A DNA stretch of 42,551 nucleotides from Bifidobacteriaceae bacterium (GCA_031268215.1 JAIRXP010000110.1:1-42551), one strand, 5' to 3'; shown: positions 17,466 through 24,169, numbered from the stretch's first letter. Notes: generated by a model from the letters alone, not told the origin. Program-made: numbers and translations.

Positions 17466-18559
17466 CCATAGCCCATGTCACGGGCCCGTCTCACGGTGGG
17501 ATCCGGGCTCACGTCTTGATGGTGGCGACGGCCCAGCGGGAGGCGGGCCGCCGGGTCACGGTGAGTGAACTCGGTGGACCGGGCTGGCGCGACTGGGTTG
17601 CCGGTGCGATCCGCCTTTGGGGGATCGCCAAAGGGGCGCAGGTCATCCACGCCCACGGCCTGAGAGCCGGAGCCGCGGCCGTACTGGCAGTGCGCCTGAG
17701 TGCGCCTTGGCGCCGGCGCGGCATCATGGGGGCAGGCAAGGCGGGTGGCCGGGGAATCAACCTGACGGGAGGCGGTCCGCGCCACCGTCCGCGCGTGGTC
17801 GTGACCTTGCACACCTATCCTCCTGGCGGAACGCTCTGGCCACGGTTCCTATCCTCAGTTCTGGGGCGCGTAACAGCGCGGGCGGATCTAGTCTTGGGCG
17901 TCAGTTCTGAGATCGTCGACTGGATCGCGCGCCTTGGCGCGCGGCATCCCGCCCGGGCCCTGGTCCCGCCGCCTCCTGGCCGGCCGTCGCGGCCCGAAAA
18001 AGAGGTGCGGCAAGAACTGGGTGTTCCTGATGACCATTTCCTGATTGTCACGGTGGCCCGGTTGGCCGGACAAAAGGGGCTGCCCCTGTTGGTCGCCACT
18101 GCGGCCCGGCTCAAGGACCGGCCCCTGACCTGGGTGATCGCCGGGGAGGGACCCCTGCGGGCTCAACTCGAAGCGATCATCAAGAAACGGGATTTGCCGG
18201 TGCGCCCGCTCGGCCGCCGGCCGGATGTGCCGGACCTGCTGGGCGCCGCGGACGCGGTGGTGTCAACCTCACTGACCGAGGGCCAGCCGGTCGCCCTGCA
18301 ACAGGCTCTGGCCGCCGGTTGCGCCGTGGTCGCGACCGATGTGGGCGGAACCCGGGAGACGTTGGCGGACGGGGCCACGCTGGTAGCGCCGGAGGCTGGT
18401 GCGTTGGCGGACGGCATAGGGCACCTACTTGATGATCCGGCGGCACGGGACGCGCTGCGCCGGCGGGCTGCCGCGCGCGCCGCCGCTTTGCCCACCCTCC
18501 AGGACTTGGAGACGCAGCTTAGGTGGGCTTATGGTGCTCAGCGGTCCCCCAATGGATAA
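17462..18559 (+). CDS. GT-B (GT4-like) glycosyltransferase
   Basis: Start is the GTG at 17462 in a GTGA overlap with the flippase gene; it gives 365 aa beginning MTIAHVTGPSHGGIRAHV, a typical GT4 N-terminus with the Gly-Gly loop. Longer readings upstream run inside the flippase gene. The C-terminal half has VARLAGQKGLPLLV, VIAGEGPLR and the donor-site EGQPVALQQALAAGCAVVATDVGG, which fits the EX7E motif. It would transfer a nucleotide-activated sugar to a lipid-linked or envelope acceptor at the cytoplasmic face. Acceptor and sugar are unknown. It ends the long operon, 64 nt before ssrA. Confidence 0.88.
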   Translation: MTIAHVTGPSHGGIRAHVLMVATAQREAGRRVTVSELGGPGWRDWVAGAIRLWGIAKGAQVIHAHGLRAGAAAVLAVRLSAPWRRRGIMGAGKAGGRGINLTGGGPRHRPRVVVTLHTYPPGGTLWPRFLSSVLGRVTARADLVLGVSSEIVDWIARLGARHPARALVPPPPGRPSRPEKEVRQELGVPDDHFLIVTVARLAGQKGLPLLVATAARLKDRPLTWVIAGEGPLRAQLEAIIKKRDLPVRPLGRRPDVPDLLGAADAVVSTSLTEGQPVALQQALAAGCAVVATDVGGTRETLADGATLVAPEAGALADGIGHLLDDPAARDALRRRAAARAAALPTLQDLETQLRWAYGAQRSPNG

Positions 18560-18597
18560 AGTCTCCTTGAACCGCGATGCGCGCCGGCGCGAGGCGC

Positions 18598-18603
18598 TAT
18601 CCT
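18598..18603 (+). promoter_or_regulatory. Possible -10 element of ssrA
   Basis: TATCCT lies 19 nt before the mature tmRNA 5' end, which would leave a short leader for RNase P to remove. A convincing -35 is not seen. Confidence 0.35.
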
Positions 18604-18622
18604 GGACGGACAACTAAACAGA

Positions 18623-18986
18623 GGGGCTGATCGGTTTCGACGGGGATCGTCGATTCAGGAGAAGCGGGCCGAGGAGACGTGGTTATCTCGTTAACGCTCC
18701 ACGTGAACAATAAGTGCGAAATCTAACCGCACCGGCTTCGCTCTCGCCGCCTGAGGCGAGAGGTGAGCCCGTCAACCCAGGAGTGGCTATGGCCTGGTGT
18801 TTGGCGTCGTGAAGTAGCCCACTGCCTGTTCGTTGTGTTGTCCGGCGGACGGGGACTTCTAGATAACTGAGCCTGGCGGCGCGTTGCCGGTAGCAGCGCC
18901 GGGGCTGAGAAAACCGATTGCTGGCTGCGCCCGGAGAAGACCTGTTCTGTGGTTCTCGGACGGGGGTTCAATTCCCCCCAGCTCCA
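18623..18986 (+). ncRNA. ssrA: tmRNA (ssrA)
   Basis: The 5' end GGGGCTGATCGGTTTCGAC and the 3' end GGTTCAATTCCCCCCAGCTCCA form the tRNA-like domain: GGGGCTG pairs with CAGCTCC with one G-U, and the T-arm is GGGGGTTCAATTCCCCC. The CCA is not encoded (the next bases are CGA), so it must be added. The resume codon is GCG at 18716 and the tag reads AKSNRTGFALAA with a TGA stop at 18752-18754. It rescues stalled ribosomes with SmpB and marks products for proteolysis through the terminal ALAA. Length, about 364 nt, is normal. Confidence 0.97.
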
Positions 18987-19012
18987 CGATGTGATGTCTC
19001 AAGACATAGGAA

Positions 19013-19045
19013 ACCGGTGAACCCACGTTGTGGGGGTTCGCCGGT
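19013..19045 (+). terminator. Terminator-like hairpin after ssrA
   Basis: ACCGGTGAACCCAC pairs with GTGGGGGTTCGCCGGT around a small loop, 26 bases after the tmRNA end, and is followed by CTTGTGTCTT. It is GC-rich with a poor T-tract. 18987-19191 otherwise shows no gene. Confidence 0.6.
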
Positions 19046-19191
19046 CTTGTGTCTTGCCGGTGGGTTGGCGGGTCCTGGCCACGTCGAGGACGGGTTCGCG
19101 GAGGACTTCGCCGGTGGTGGTCAGGCCTGCGACGCGCCCTGCCTCGGCCGTACTTGCCAGGAGAGTTTGCCAGCATCAAACCAATACTGTC

Positions 19192-19542
19192 CTATTCAGC
19201 TTGCGGGCGGCCTGACTGGCGGTTGAGCGCTTCGCGGTAGACCTGGGCGTCCTCGCGTGGGCCCAACGCCCAGATGATCACAGAATCCCCTTCGTGTTGA
19301 TAAACAAGGCGGAACCGTTGGGGGCTGATGTCTGGTAGGTCGAACTTAACCCGGAATAGGCCGGTCAGGTCTCCGGTGATGTGCCTTTCGCCCAGGGCCT
19401 TGCCGCGCTTGTGGTGATGCGCGACATCGGACACCGCCGCGGTGGCCGCGTCTGCTATGGCTGGGTCGAGGTCGTCGAGTCGGTCCAGGTCCCAGTACGC
19501 GCCAAGCACGTATTCGACTCGCCAAGGCTCGCGCGTGCTCAG
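19192..19542 (-). CDS. RelE/ParE-family toxin
   Basis: The start given is a CTG at 19542 that overlaps the antitoxin stop (CTGA); it yields 116 aa beginning (M)STREPWRVEYVLGAYWDLDRL. The first conventional start is a GTG at 19509, but using it would remove WRVEY, the first beta strand of the RelE/ParE fold. The rest fits the fold: a helical hairpin (residues about 15-50), ITGDLTGLFRVKF, RFRLVYQHEG and IIWALGPREDAQVYREALNR. Such toxins are mRNA interferases or gyrase poisons; which of these cannot be told. It is encoded directly after, and coupled to, an RHH antitoxin. Confidence 0.8.
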   Translation of the reverse strand: MSTREPWRVEYVLGAYWDLDRLDDLDPAIADAATAAVSDVAHHHKRGKALGERHITGDLTGLFRVKFDLPDISPQRFRLVYQHEGDSVIIWALGPREDAQVYREALNRQSGRPQAE

Positions 19543-19808
19543 GCTGTACCGGCGCGCTTCGCGGCGAGGCGCGTTTGGGCCTCTTGGGCGCTGAGGCGGG
19601 GCCGCGCGTCCGCCATCCGTTCCAATACGACGCGGACGTCGACTTCGTCTTGGAGGCGTTCAACATATTCGTGCACCAGGTCGCGGATCAGGCTGGACAT
19701 AGACGCGCCGCGTCCGCCGGCGGCGGCCGCCACCTTCAGGACGAGGTAGTCCTCGGCTGGCAGTTCAACTGTGATGCGAGTGGGTTCCAAGGCGGCCAAA
19801 GCGGTCAT
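19539..19808 (-). CDS. Ribbon-helix-helix antitoxin
   Basis: 89 aa. The N-terminal RITVELPAEDYLVLKVAAAA...SMSSLIRDLV is a ribbon-helix-helix DNA-binding domain (beta strand followed by two helices). The C-terminal half (VERLQDEVDVRVVLERMADARPRL) is the toxin-wrapping helix. It should neutralise the RelE/ParE-like toxin encoded next and repress the shared promoter. The ATG at 19808 has no Shine-Dalgarno site but lies 6 nt after a TAAGAT -10, so translation is probably leaderless. A decayed paralogue of this gene is found at 20421-20714. Confidence 0.85.
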   Translation of the reverse strand: MTALAALEPTRITVELPAEDYLVLKVAAAAGGRGASMSSLIRDLVHEYVERLQDEVDVRVVLERMADARPRLSAQEAQTRLAAKRAGTA

Positions 19809-19814
19809 GGGAAC

Positions 19815-19844
19815 ATCTTAGATGCACAGACGTTGTGATGTGAA
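19815..19844 (-). promoter_or_regulatory. Leaderless promoter of the toxin-antitoxin operon
   Basis: On the minus strand TTCACA (19839-19844), an 18-nt spacer, TAAGAT (19815-19820), then 6 nt to the ATG. Both hexamers are close to consensus. Confidence 0.65.
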
Positions 19845-19975
19845 CCATCGTCGCGCCGCTCCCATTCGCCGGCACAGTATTAGCCGATGCGAACCGCTCG
19901 TTTCAGTAGTCGGACTCTGCGCACTCCTGTGGTAAACGGAGATGTTTCCGCAGCTTGGCGATGTGTGTCTAGCCG

Positions 19976-20006
19976 CCATCGCGGATGGCTGTCTTTGCGG
20001 CGGTTC
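19976..20006. repeat. 31-bp direct repeat, left copy
   Basis: This 31-base stretch recurs at 23201-23231 in the same orientation with a single mismatch (T/C at the eleventh base). It begins CCATCGCGGA and ends GGCGGTTC. The two copies bracket about 3.2 kb of accessory genes. Confidence 0.9.
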
Positions 20007-20406
20007 AGCTGACGCCGTAGTGGTCGGCGATGGCTTGGTAGGTCCAGCCTTCGTCGAGGCGAAGCCGGACGGCATCGGCCCACTGGTTTTTGGGGATTCC
20101 CTGCTTGCCGGTTGTGACGCCGTGGCGGCGCAGGATGATGCCGACCGTAGTGCGGTGGATGCCGAACATGGGGGCCAGTTCGTAGACGGACTTGCCGTCT
20201 TGGTAGGCGGCGGTCATCTGCGCGGTCTCGGCCTCGGACAGCCGCTGAAGCTGTTTCCTGTCCACATGTTGAGACTCTTCGGGTGAGCCGGCTCCGCTCA
20301 AGCCAACGGTCTTGCGCGCTTTGACCAGGCGTTTTAGGAATCGGGGGAGGGTTTGAACTTTGTCTCGTAAGGTCCACCGGTGAGAATGCCCGCCTTGAGC
20401 GGGCAT
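20005..20406 (-). CDS. Recombinase-type HTH protein or gene remnant
   Basis: Up to 133 aa. Two HTH units are visible: LSEAETAQMTAAYQDGKSVYELAPMFGIHRTTVGIILRRHG and DAVRLRLDEGWTYQAIADHYGVS. This pair resembles the HTH tail that follows serine recombinases and resolvases in actinobacteria, but no catalytic domain is present and the second HTH stops at the point where the recognition helix should begin. The stop codon lies in the last bases of the 31-bp repeat. The only ATG (20406) lies inside a terminator hairpin, so the true start is unclear. It is best read as the truncated end of a mobile-element recombinase; a small stand-alone regulator is the alternative. Confidence 0.45.
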   Translation of the reverse strand: MPAQGGHSHRWTLRDKVQTLPRFLKRLVKARKTVGLSGAGSPEESQHVDRKQLQRLSEAETAQMTAAYQDGKSVYELAPMFGIHRTTVGIILRRHGVTTGKQGIPKNQWADAVRLRLDEGWTYQAIADHYGVS

Positions 20407-20409
20407 TCT
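20383..20409 (-). terminator. Intrinsic terminator, 11-bp perfect stem
   Basis: AGAATGCCCGC and GCGGGCATTCT enclose the loop CTTGA. It lies 12 bases past the stop of the decayed antitoxin copy on the minus strand. The stem is symmetric, so it could act in both directions. Confidence 0.7.
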
Positions 20410-20420
20410 TGCTGGTATGG

Positions 20421-20714
20421 CTATGTGGTGGTGGGGAATTTGGAGGAGGAGCCCTTCGCGGCGATGCGTGCGTGAACTTCCGTGGCGCTGAGACGCGGTC
20501 GCGTGTCTGCCATCCGCTCCAGGACCAGCCGGATGTCTACCTCGTCCTGGAGGAGATGGTACGCCGCCGCAACGCCTTGGCGTTGCTGGAGTTCGCGGGC
20601 GCCGGCGGCATGGCCGACCTGGGTGACCCGGAAGTGGTCAGGGAAGCGCAGCGGTGAGGCGCCGCGACCGCCATCCACCACTCGGATCAGGACCAAGAGG
20701 TGATTGTGATCCAT
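20421..20714 (-). pseudogene. Decayed paralogue of the RHH antitoxin
   Basis: The 3' part reads LQDEVDIRLVLERMADTRPR then LSATEVHARIAAKG, nearly identical to the intact antitoxin at 19539 (LQDEVDVRVVLERMADARPR). The 5' part (HNHLLVLIRVVDGGRGAS) resembles its EDYLVLKVAAAAGGRGAS. Between them about 35 codons are scrambled and the RHH helices (SMSSLIRDLVHEY) are lost. No toxin gene follows; an intrinsic terminator does. The reading frame continues upstream to 21161 without antitoxin likeness. It is a fossil of a second copy of the same toxin-antitoxin family. Confidence 0.65.
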
Positions 20715-20761
20715 TACGACAGCGACTCCTACCACCTGTGCGGTGTGGAGCCCCGGCTCGC

Positions 20762-20817
20762 GGCCACCGCCTAGTCCAGCTACTCTTGGGTCCCGTGCTC
20801 GCCGGCCCCGTCCAGCA
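20762..20817 (-). pseudogene. 56-bp fossil of an AbiEi gene
   Basis: This stretch matches bases 22561-22616 inside the intact abiEi gene with about eight differences. Read on the minus strand it gives LDGAGEHGTQE-stop-LD-stop-AVA against LDTAGEYGTQEQLDQAVA: two Gln codons have become TAG. No further likeness to abiEi is seen on either side. Confidence 0.7.
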
Positions 20818-20884
20818 TTGGGGGCCGCCGGACCGACCGCTGCCACGTGCGGCATCGCCAGGTGATATTCGCATAACGTGATGC

Positions 20885-20890
20885 TATAGT
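20885..20890 (+). promoter_or_regulatory. -10 TATAGT of a putative leaderless promoter
   Basis: TATAGT ends 8 nt before the GTG at 20899, with no Shine-Dalgarno site. The surroundings (20862-20898) are much richer in A+T than neighbouring DNA. Confidence 0.5.
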
Positions 20891-20898
20891 CGTGTTTT

Positions 20899-21507
20899 GT
20901 GAAGACAGGGCCTTCGATGTTGACGCCGTTCGTGCGTTCGGACACCGTCGGTGCGATCCTGGCGGAGGTGTTCGTGCGCCCTGACCTGGAGTTCACCATC
21001 GCGGAGTTGGCGCGCCGCGCTGATGCGTTGCCTGCCACGGCGCATCGGGAAGTGACCCGTTTGGTGCAGGCCGGGGTGTTGGTCGACCGACGGGAGGGCA
21101 ACAATCGTCTGGTGCGGGTGAACCAGGCGCATCCGCTGTACTCCCCGATGTCTGAGGTCATCGCGGCGGCCTATGGGCCGGTTCCGGTTCTGCGGGACCT
21201 CTTGGCCGGAGCGCCGGGCGTAGTGGAGGCGTTCATCTACGGTTCTTGGGCGGAGCGGCGCTCGGGGCGGCTGGGGGCCTTTCCTCGAGACGTGGACGTG
21301 ATGGTGGTCGGGGACTTGGCGGTGGACACGCTGATCGAGATCCAGGACTCGGCCCGCGGGAGGTTGGGGTTGGACGTGAGCGTCTACCGGGTCACCCCCG
21401 ACGAGTGGAGGGCCAGATCCGGCAACCCATTCTTGGCGGAGGTGACGTCCCGGCCCACGGTGGCGCTGCAGGGTGGGAAGGACGCCGGTGGACTGGGATC
21501 CGAATGA
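20899..21507 (+). CDS. HTH + MNT-type nucleotidyltransferase protein
   Basis: 202 aa from the GTG at 20899; an ATG at 20917 is an alternative. The N-terminal winged HTH (FTIAELARRADALPATAHREVTRLVQAGVLVDRREGNNRLVRVN) is of ArsR/MarR type. The C-terminal part is a minimal nucleotidyltransferase: GS at residues 115-116 (IYGSWAERR) and D131-x-D133 (RDVDVMVVGD) as metal ligands. Such HTH-MNT proteins are often antitoxins that AMPylate a HEPN toxin. Here no intact HEPN gene follows; a short reading from about 21488 (EYLVRRGAGRRVVG) may be the start of a lost partner. The role as a lone regulator or orphan antitoxin is inferred. Confidence 0.75.
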   Translation: MKTGPSMLTPFVRSDTVGAILAEVFVRPDLEFTIAELARRADALPATAHREVTRLVQAGVLVDRREGNNRLVRVNQAHPLYSPMSEVIAAAYGPVPVLRDLLAGAPGVVEAFIYGSWAERRSGRLGAFPRDVDVMVVGDLAVDTLIEIQDSARGRLGLDVSVYRVTPDEWRARSGNPFLAEVTSRPTVALQGGKDAGGLGSE

Positions 21508-21569
21508 GCAGGGGACCGAGTACCTGGTTAGGCGCGGTGCCGGCCGTCGCGTGGTTGGGCGGTGTCGGG

Positions 21570-22444
21570 TCAGTTGGTTCGCCGGGGCCCGGGCGGCGTC
21601 ATGGTGGTTGGCGGCGCCAGCAGTCTGGCGTATAGGGCACGGGCAGCTACGAAGGCATCATCGAACGACATGACCTCGGCCGCAGTCGATCTCGTCAGCG
21701 TCGCGTAGTCGGCGCGCCAAGCGGCCGGTGGTGTTGGCAGCACCAGCGGCGGATCTCGGTGGCCGCGGGCATGGAAGACCGTGCGCAAGCGTCGCCGGGC
21801 GGTGTCCTCATCGAGCTGGAGGACCTCAAGAATCAGCGCGATGTCGAGCAAGTCCTTGACCCGGGTGGATGGGCGGCCAGGTTCGCTAAAGCATGCAGTT
21901 TCTCCGCGACATGCTGAGCCACGTCGATGGCCGGGATGACAACCGGTTGCCACGCCGCCACATCTACGGGCAAAGGCAGCGTCAACAGGTCGAAGGAGCC
22001 CGCCAGTTCTTCGGGACGGCAAACAGCGTCGACCCGGATAGCCGCGAACTGGCGATCGGCCAAATCCGCGCTGACCGACAAGTGCAGTCCCGGACCCCCC
22101 GTTTCGAGAAGGTGGGCACGGGCCGCCATCACCTTGAACACGAAGCCATCGCGGTCGGTGTCACCTTCGGTGGCATGGCGGAAACGCCGCTCGAGTTCTT
22201 CGGTTTCCGAACCGAAAGTGGTCGCCAGGTCCAGATCCCGAGTCGCCCTCGCGGCGAGGCCCAGGCGTGTTTCGAGGAGGTATCCGCCCTTGAGCACCCA
22301 GCCGCCGTCGGCCGCTAATCCGCGCAGCAGCCGCGCGAACACCAGGTGGCGGCGCAACCGGTTCACTTCGGACCCCTGTCGCCGCGCCGCTTGCAGGAGT
22401 CTGGCGTCGAGGCTCGCCCGCAGGGCTTCGGCGTCATTGTTCAC
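21570..22444 (-). pseudogene. AbiEii-type nucleotidyltransferase toxin with a 1-base frameshift
   Basis: The GTG at 22444 overlaps the abiEi stop (GTGA). The first frame reads through the nucleotidyltransferase core GWVLKGGYLLETRLGLAARA + TRDLDLATTF to VAEKLHALA near base 21890. The family motif then continues in another frame as FSEPGRPSTRVKDLLDIALILEVLQ to a stop at 21570. The junction on the minus strand is CATGCTTTAGC; one more T would give His-Ala-Phe-Ser and a single reading frame of about 291 codons. AbiEii is the toxin of type IV AbiE abortive-infection systems. Either the toxin is inactivated, or expression needs slippage, or the read has an error in the T-run. Confidence 0.85.
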
Positions 22445-23040
22445 GGTGCCGCCCGTAGGGCCGCGAATGCCCGTTCCAGCCGCAAAGCCGCCCGGTCCCC
22501 GAACTCGTCGGCCCGCCACAGCAACTCGCGCCCGTCCGCGAATCCGCGCGACACGGCATCGGCCACCGCTTGGTCTAGCTGCTCTTGGGTCCCGTACTCC
22601 CCGGCCGTGTCCAGCAGCGTCCGGACAGGGGCGGTAACGGCGAACCCGCTCCGCCGCTCGACATCTTCGGCGGGCAGGAGCCGCTTGAAGAGCCTGACCG
22701 CCCGATGCGTTGCCCTGAATCCGGGGGGAACAGTCATCGTGACGACCGCCGGATCGGTTGTCCCGAAGTCGTGGATCGCCAGCGCCGTCCCGTGCGAGAG
22801 GACGCCGCGTCCGCCGCTCCACAAATCCCAGCGGGCGTAATCATCCTCCGTTTCCCCGAGGGCGCCGGGCAGACGGTATATCCCGCGGTCGGCCCGCAGC
22901 CAGTTTCCCCGGTCCGCATGGTACTTCTGGCCCTGGTAGGAGTATCCCGCCGCTAGGGCCTGGCCGGCGGTGAAGTATCCGCCCTGCCTTGCAGCCGTCG
23001 CCTCCAGCACGCGCCGCGCTTCCTTCACCTGAACGCCCAC
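22441..23040 (-). CDS. AbiEi-type antitoxin and autorepressor
   Basis: 199 aa from GTG at 23040; a second GTG at 23028 is possible since GGAGGA is only 1 nt from the first. The N-terminus (GGYFTAGQALAAGYSYQGQKYHADRGNWLRADRGIYRLPG) is the winged-helix AbiEi_4 domain, followed by the C-terminal domain (GRGVLSHGTALAIHDFGTTDPA... RTLLDTAGEYGTQEQLDQAV). In AbiE systems this protein counteracts the toxin without binding it and represses its own promoter. Both fit here: the toxin gene overlaps by 4 nt downstream, and an 11-bp inverted repeat lies 13-53 nt upstream of the start. Confidence 0.88.
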   Translation of the reverse strand: MGVQVKEARRVLEATAARQGGYFTAGQALAAGYSYQGQKYHADRGNWLRADRGIYRLPGALGETEDDYARWDLWSGGRGVLSHGTALAIHDFGTTDPAVVTMTVPPGFRATHRAVRLFKRLLPAEDVERRSGFAVTAPVRTLLDTAGEYGTQEQLDQAVADAVSRGFADGRELLWRADEFGDRAALRLERAFAALRAAP

Positions 23041-23052
23041 TCCTCCAGACCC

Positions 23053-23093
23053 TCTTGTAGTATTGCGTTTCCTACCTACTTCATACTACAAGA
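23053..23093 (-). promoter_or_regulatory. Inverted-repeat operator of the abiE operon
   Basis: TCTTGTAGTAT (23053-23063) and ATACTACAAGA (23083-23093) are perfect complements 19 nt apart, in AT-rich DNA directly upstream of abiEi. AbiEi proteins are known to bind inverted repeats in their own promoter and bend the DNA. Confidence 0.75.
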
Positions 23094-23194
23094 CTCGCCC
23101 TCGTTAGTCCGCACGGCAATAGCTGGTGTTACGAGTCGGCAGACGGCCGAAAAATAGTCGTCCGCTCCCGAATTCGCCGAGCATTCACTCTTGA

Positions 23195-23292
23195 CCCAGG
23201 CCATCGCGGACGGCTGTCTTTGCGGCGGTTCGGATGGGCGCTTCGCGGCCAGGCGAGCCTGGCCATCCTCTGGCCTGAAAGCTCGTCCGGCG
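23195..23292 (-). pseudogene. Fragment resembling an RHH antitoxin C-terminus
   Basis: The minus-strand reading GRAFRPEDGQARLAAKRPSE resembles the end of the intact antitoxin (ARPRLSAQEAQTRLAAKRAG) and overlaps the right 31-bp repeat. It has no start and no toxin partner. The stretch 23094-23337 holds nothing else that I recognise. Confidence 0.35.
23201..23231. repeat. 31-bp direct repeat, right copy
   Basis: Second copy of the repeat at 19976-20006 with one mismatch. It lies about 107 nt before the hypothetical gene at 23338. Confidence 0.9.
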
Positions 23293-23337
23293 CCGTTATT
23301 GTATGTACTGGAAACGGAGCGGAAGGTAGGTTTGGTA

Positions 23338-24036
23338 ATGACAGCGCTGGAAGATCTGAGGGCCGCCGTTTATGGAGTTCGGGCCCTGGATGATTCGGTT
23401 GCGTACATGTGCCAGGCGGCAGTGGAGTTGCGGGACCACCTCGAAGCGGCCTACGGGAACAGCAGCGGGCTTGATCGGGATTGGCGGCGGTATGCCCCGG
23501 AAGATGCGCCGGCCGCTATGCCTCCGGCGCACGTTATAGCAGGTCAGACCGTAGAGCGGCTGGCGGCTCTGATCGAATCGGCCGGAGTGGTGCGGCGGGC
23601 CTTGCGCCGCGCCCGGGTCCGGCTAACCGAGATTGAGCGCAAGAATATCTGGATGCTGGTCCACGACAATCAGGCCGTTCCGGATGGCACCAATGATGGT
23701 GTTTATTGGATCCAGGACGGCAAGAAGCGGGTGGCTGGGTCTGAGGAAAAGGCGGTAGCCTTGGTCCGCGAGAAGATGGCTGCTGAAGAGCTTGCCGCGC
23801 TCAAGGACGGATTCACGGAAGCGGGCCGGGTTCTGGCCGCCTGCCGCGAAGAGCCGGGCGCCAAGGGCCCGGACGCGAGCACCGACCCTCGCCCCCGCCG
23901 CAGGCGGTCTGGCTATCGTGTGCCATATGAATTGGGATTGCGTCCGGGGCCGGTGGCGCCGGGGCCGGTCAATCCGCGAAACACTTTGGGCAAGTACGGC
24001 AAGTCGTGGGTGAAGACCCCGGGCTGCACGCCGTAG
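23338..24036 (+). CDS. Hypothetical helical protein
   Basis: The ATG at 23338 has GGTAGG 7 nt upstream and gives 232 aa (MTALEDLRAAVYGVRALDDSV...). The longer reading to 23191 runs through the 31-bp repeat and is unlikely. Residues 1-105 are predicted helical (VAYMCQAAVELRDHLEAAY, RLAALIESAGVVRRALRRARVRL). The middle has YWIQDGKKRVAGSEEKAVALVREK, a possible small beta element, and the C-terminus is Pro/Arg-rich (PRPRRRRSG... GPVAPGPVNPRN). No signal peptide, TM helix or catalytic motif is visible. I do not recognise a family. It lies at the right edge of the defence-type island and may belong to it. Confidence 0.65.
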   Translation: MTALEDLRAAVYGVRALDDSVAYMCQAAVELRDHLEAAYGNSSGLDRDWRRYAPEDAPAAMPPAHVIAGQTVERLAALIESAGVVRRALRRARVRLTEIERKNIWMLVHDNQAVPDGTNDGVYWIQDGKKRVAGSEEKAVALVREKMAAEELAALKDGFTEAGRVLAACREEPGAKGPDASTDPRPRRRRSGYRVPYELGLRPGPVAPGPVNPRNTLGKYGKSWVKTPGCTP

Positions 24037-24039
24037 GTG

Positions 24040-24076
24040 CCGCGGCGGCATCGCCTGGCCGATGCCGCCTCCGCGG
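24040..24076 (+). terminator. Strong hairpin after the hypothetical gene
   Basis: CCGCGG and CGGCATCG pair with CGATGCCG and CCGCGG around a 6-nt loop (CCTGGC), starting 3 bases past the stop codon and followed by TTCCGT. Confidence 0.6.
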
Positions 24077-24169
24077 TTCCGTACGACAGCCGGCTTGGGC
24101 GCTGGATCCGCGAGTGACCTTCACCATATCTACTCGTGTCGGTCCCATCGAAGTTACGTCACCGTAGGT

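Noticed and set aside
18987..19191. tRNA gene or attachment-site copy of the tmRNA 3' end
   Set aside because: No cloverleaf could be drawn, and the tmRNA terminal sequence is not repeated elsewhere in the window.
21833..22822. Minus-strand frame of 329 codons as one protein
   Set aside because: Only its 3' part (from 22444) is AbiEii; the 5' part is the wrong frame of abiEi and has no start of its own.
19976..23231. CRISPR array
   Set aside because: Only two repeat copies occur, 3.2 kb apart, with genes rather than spacers between them.
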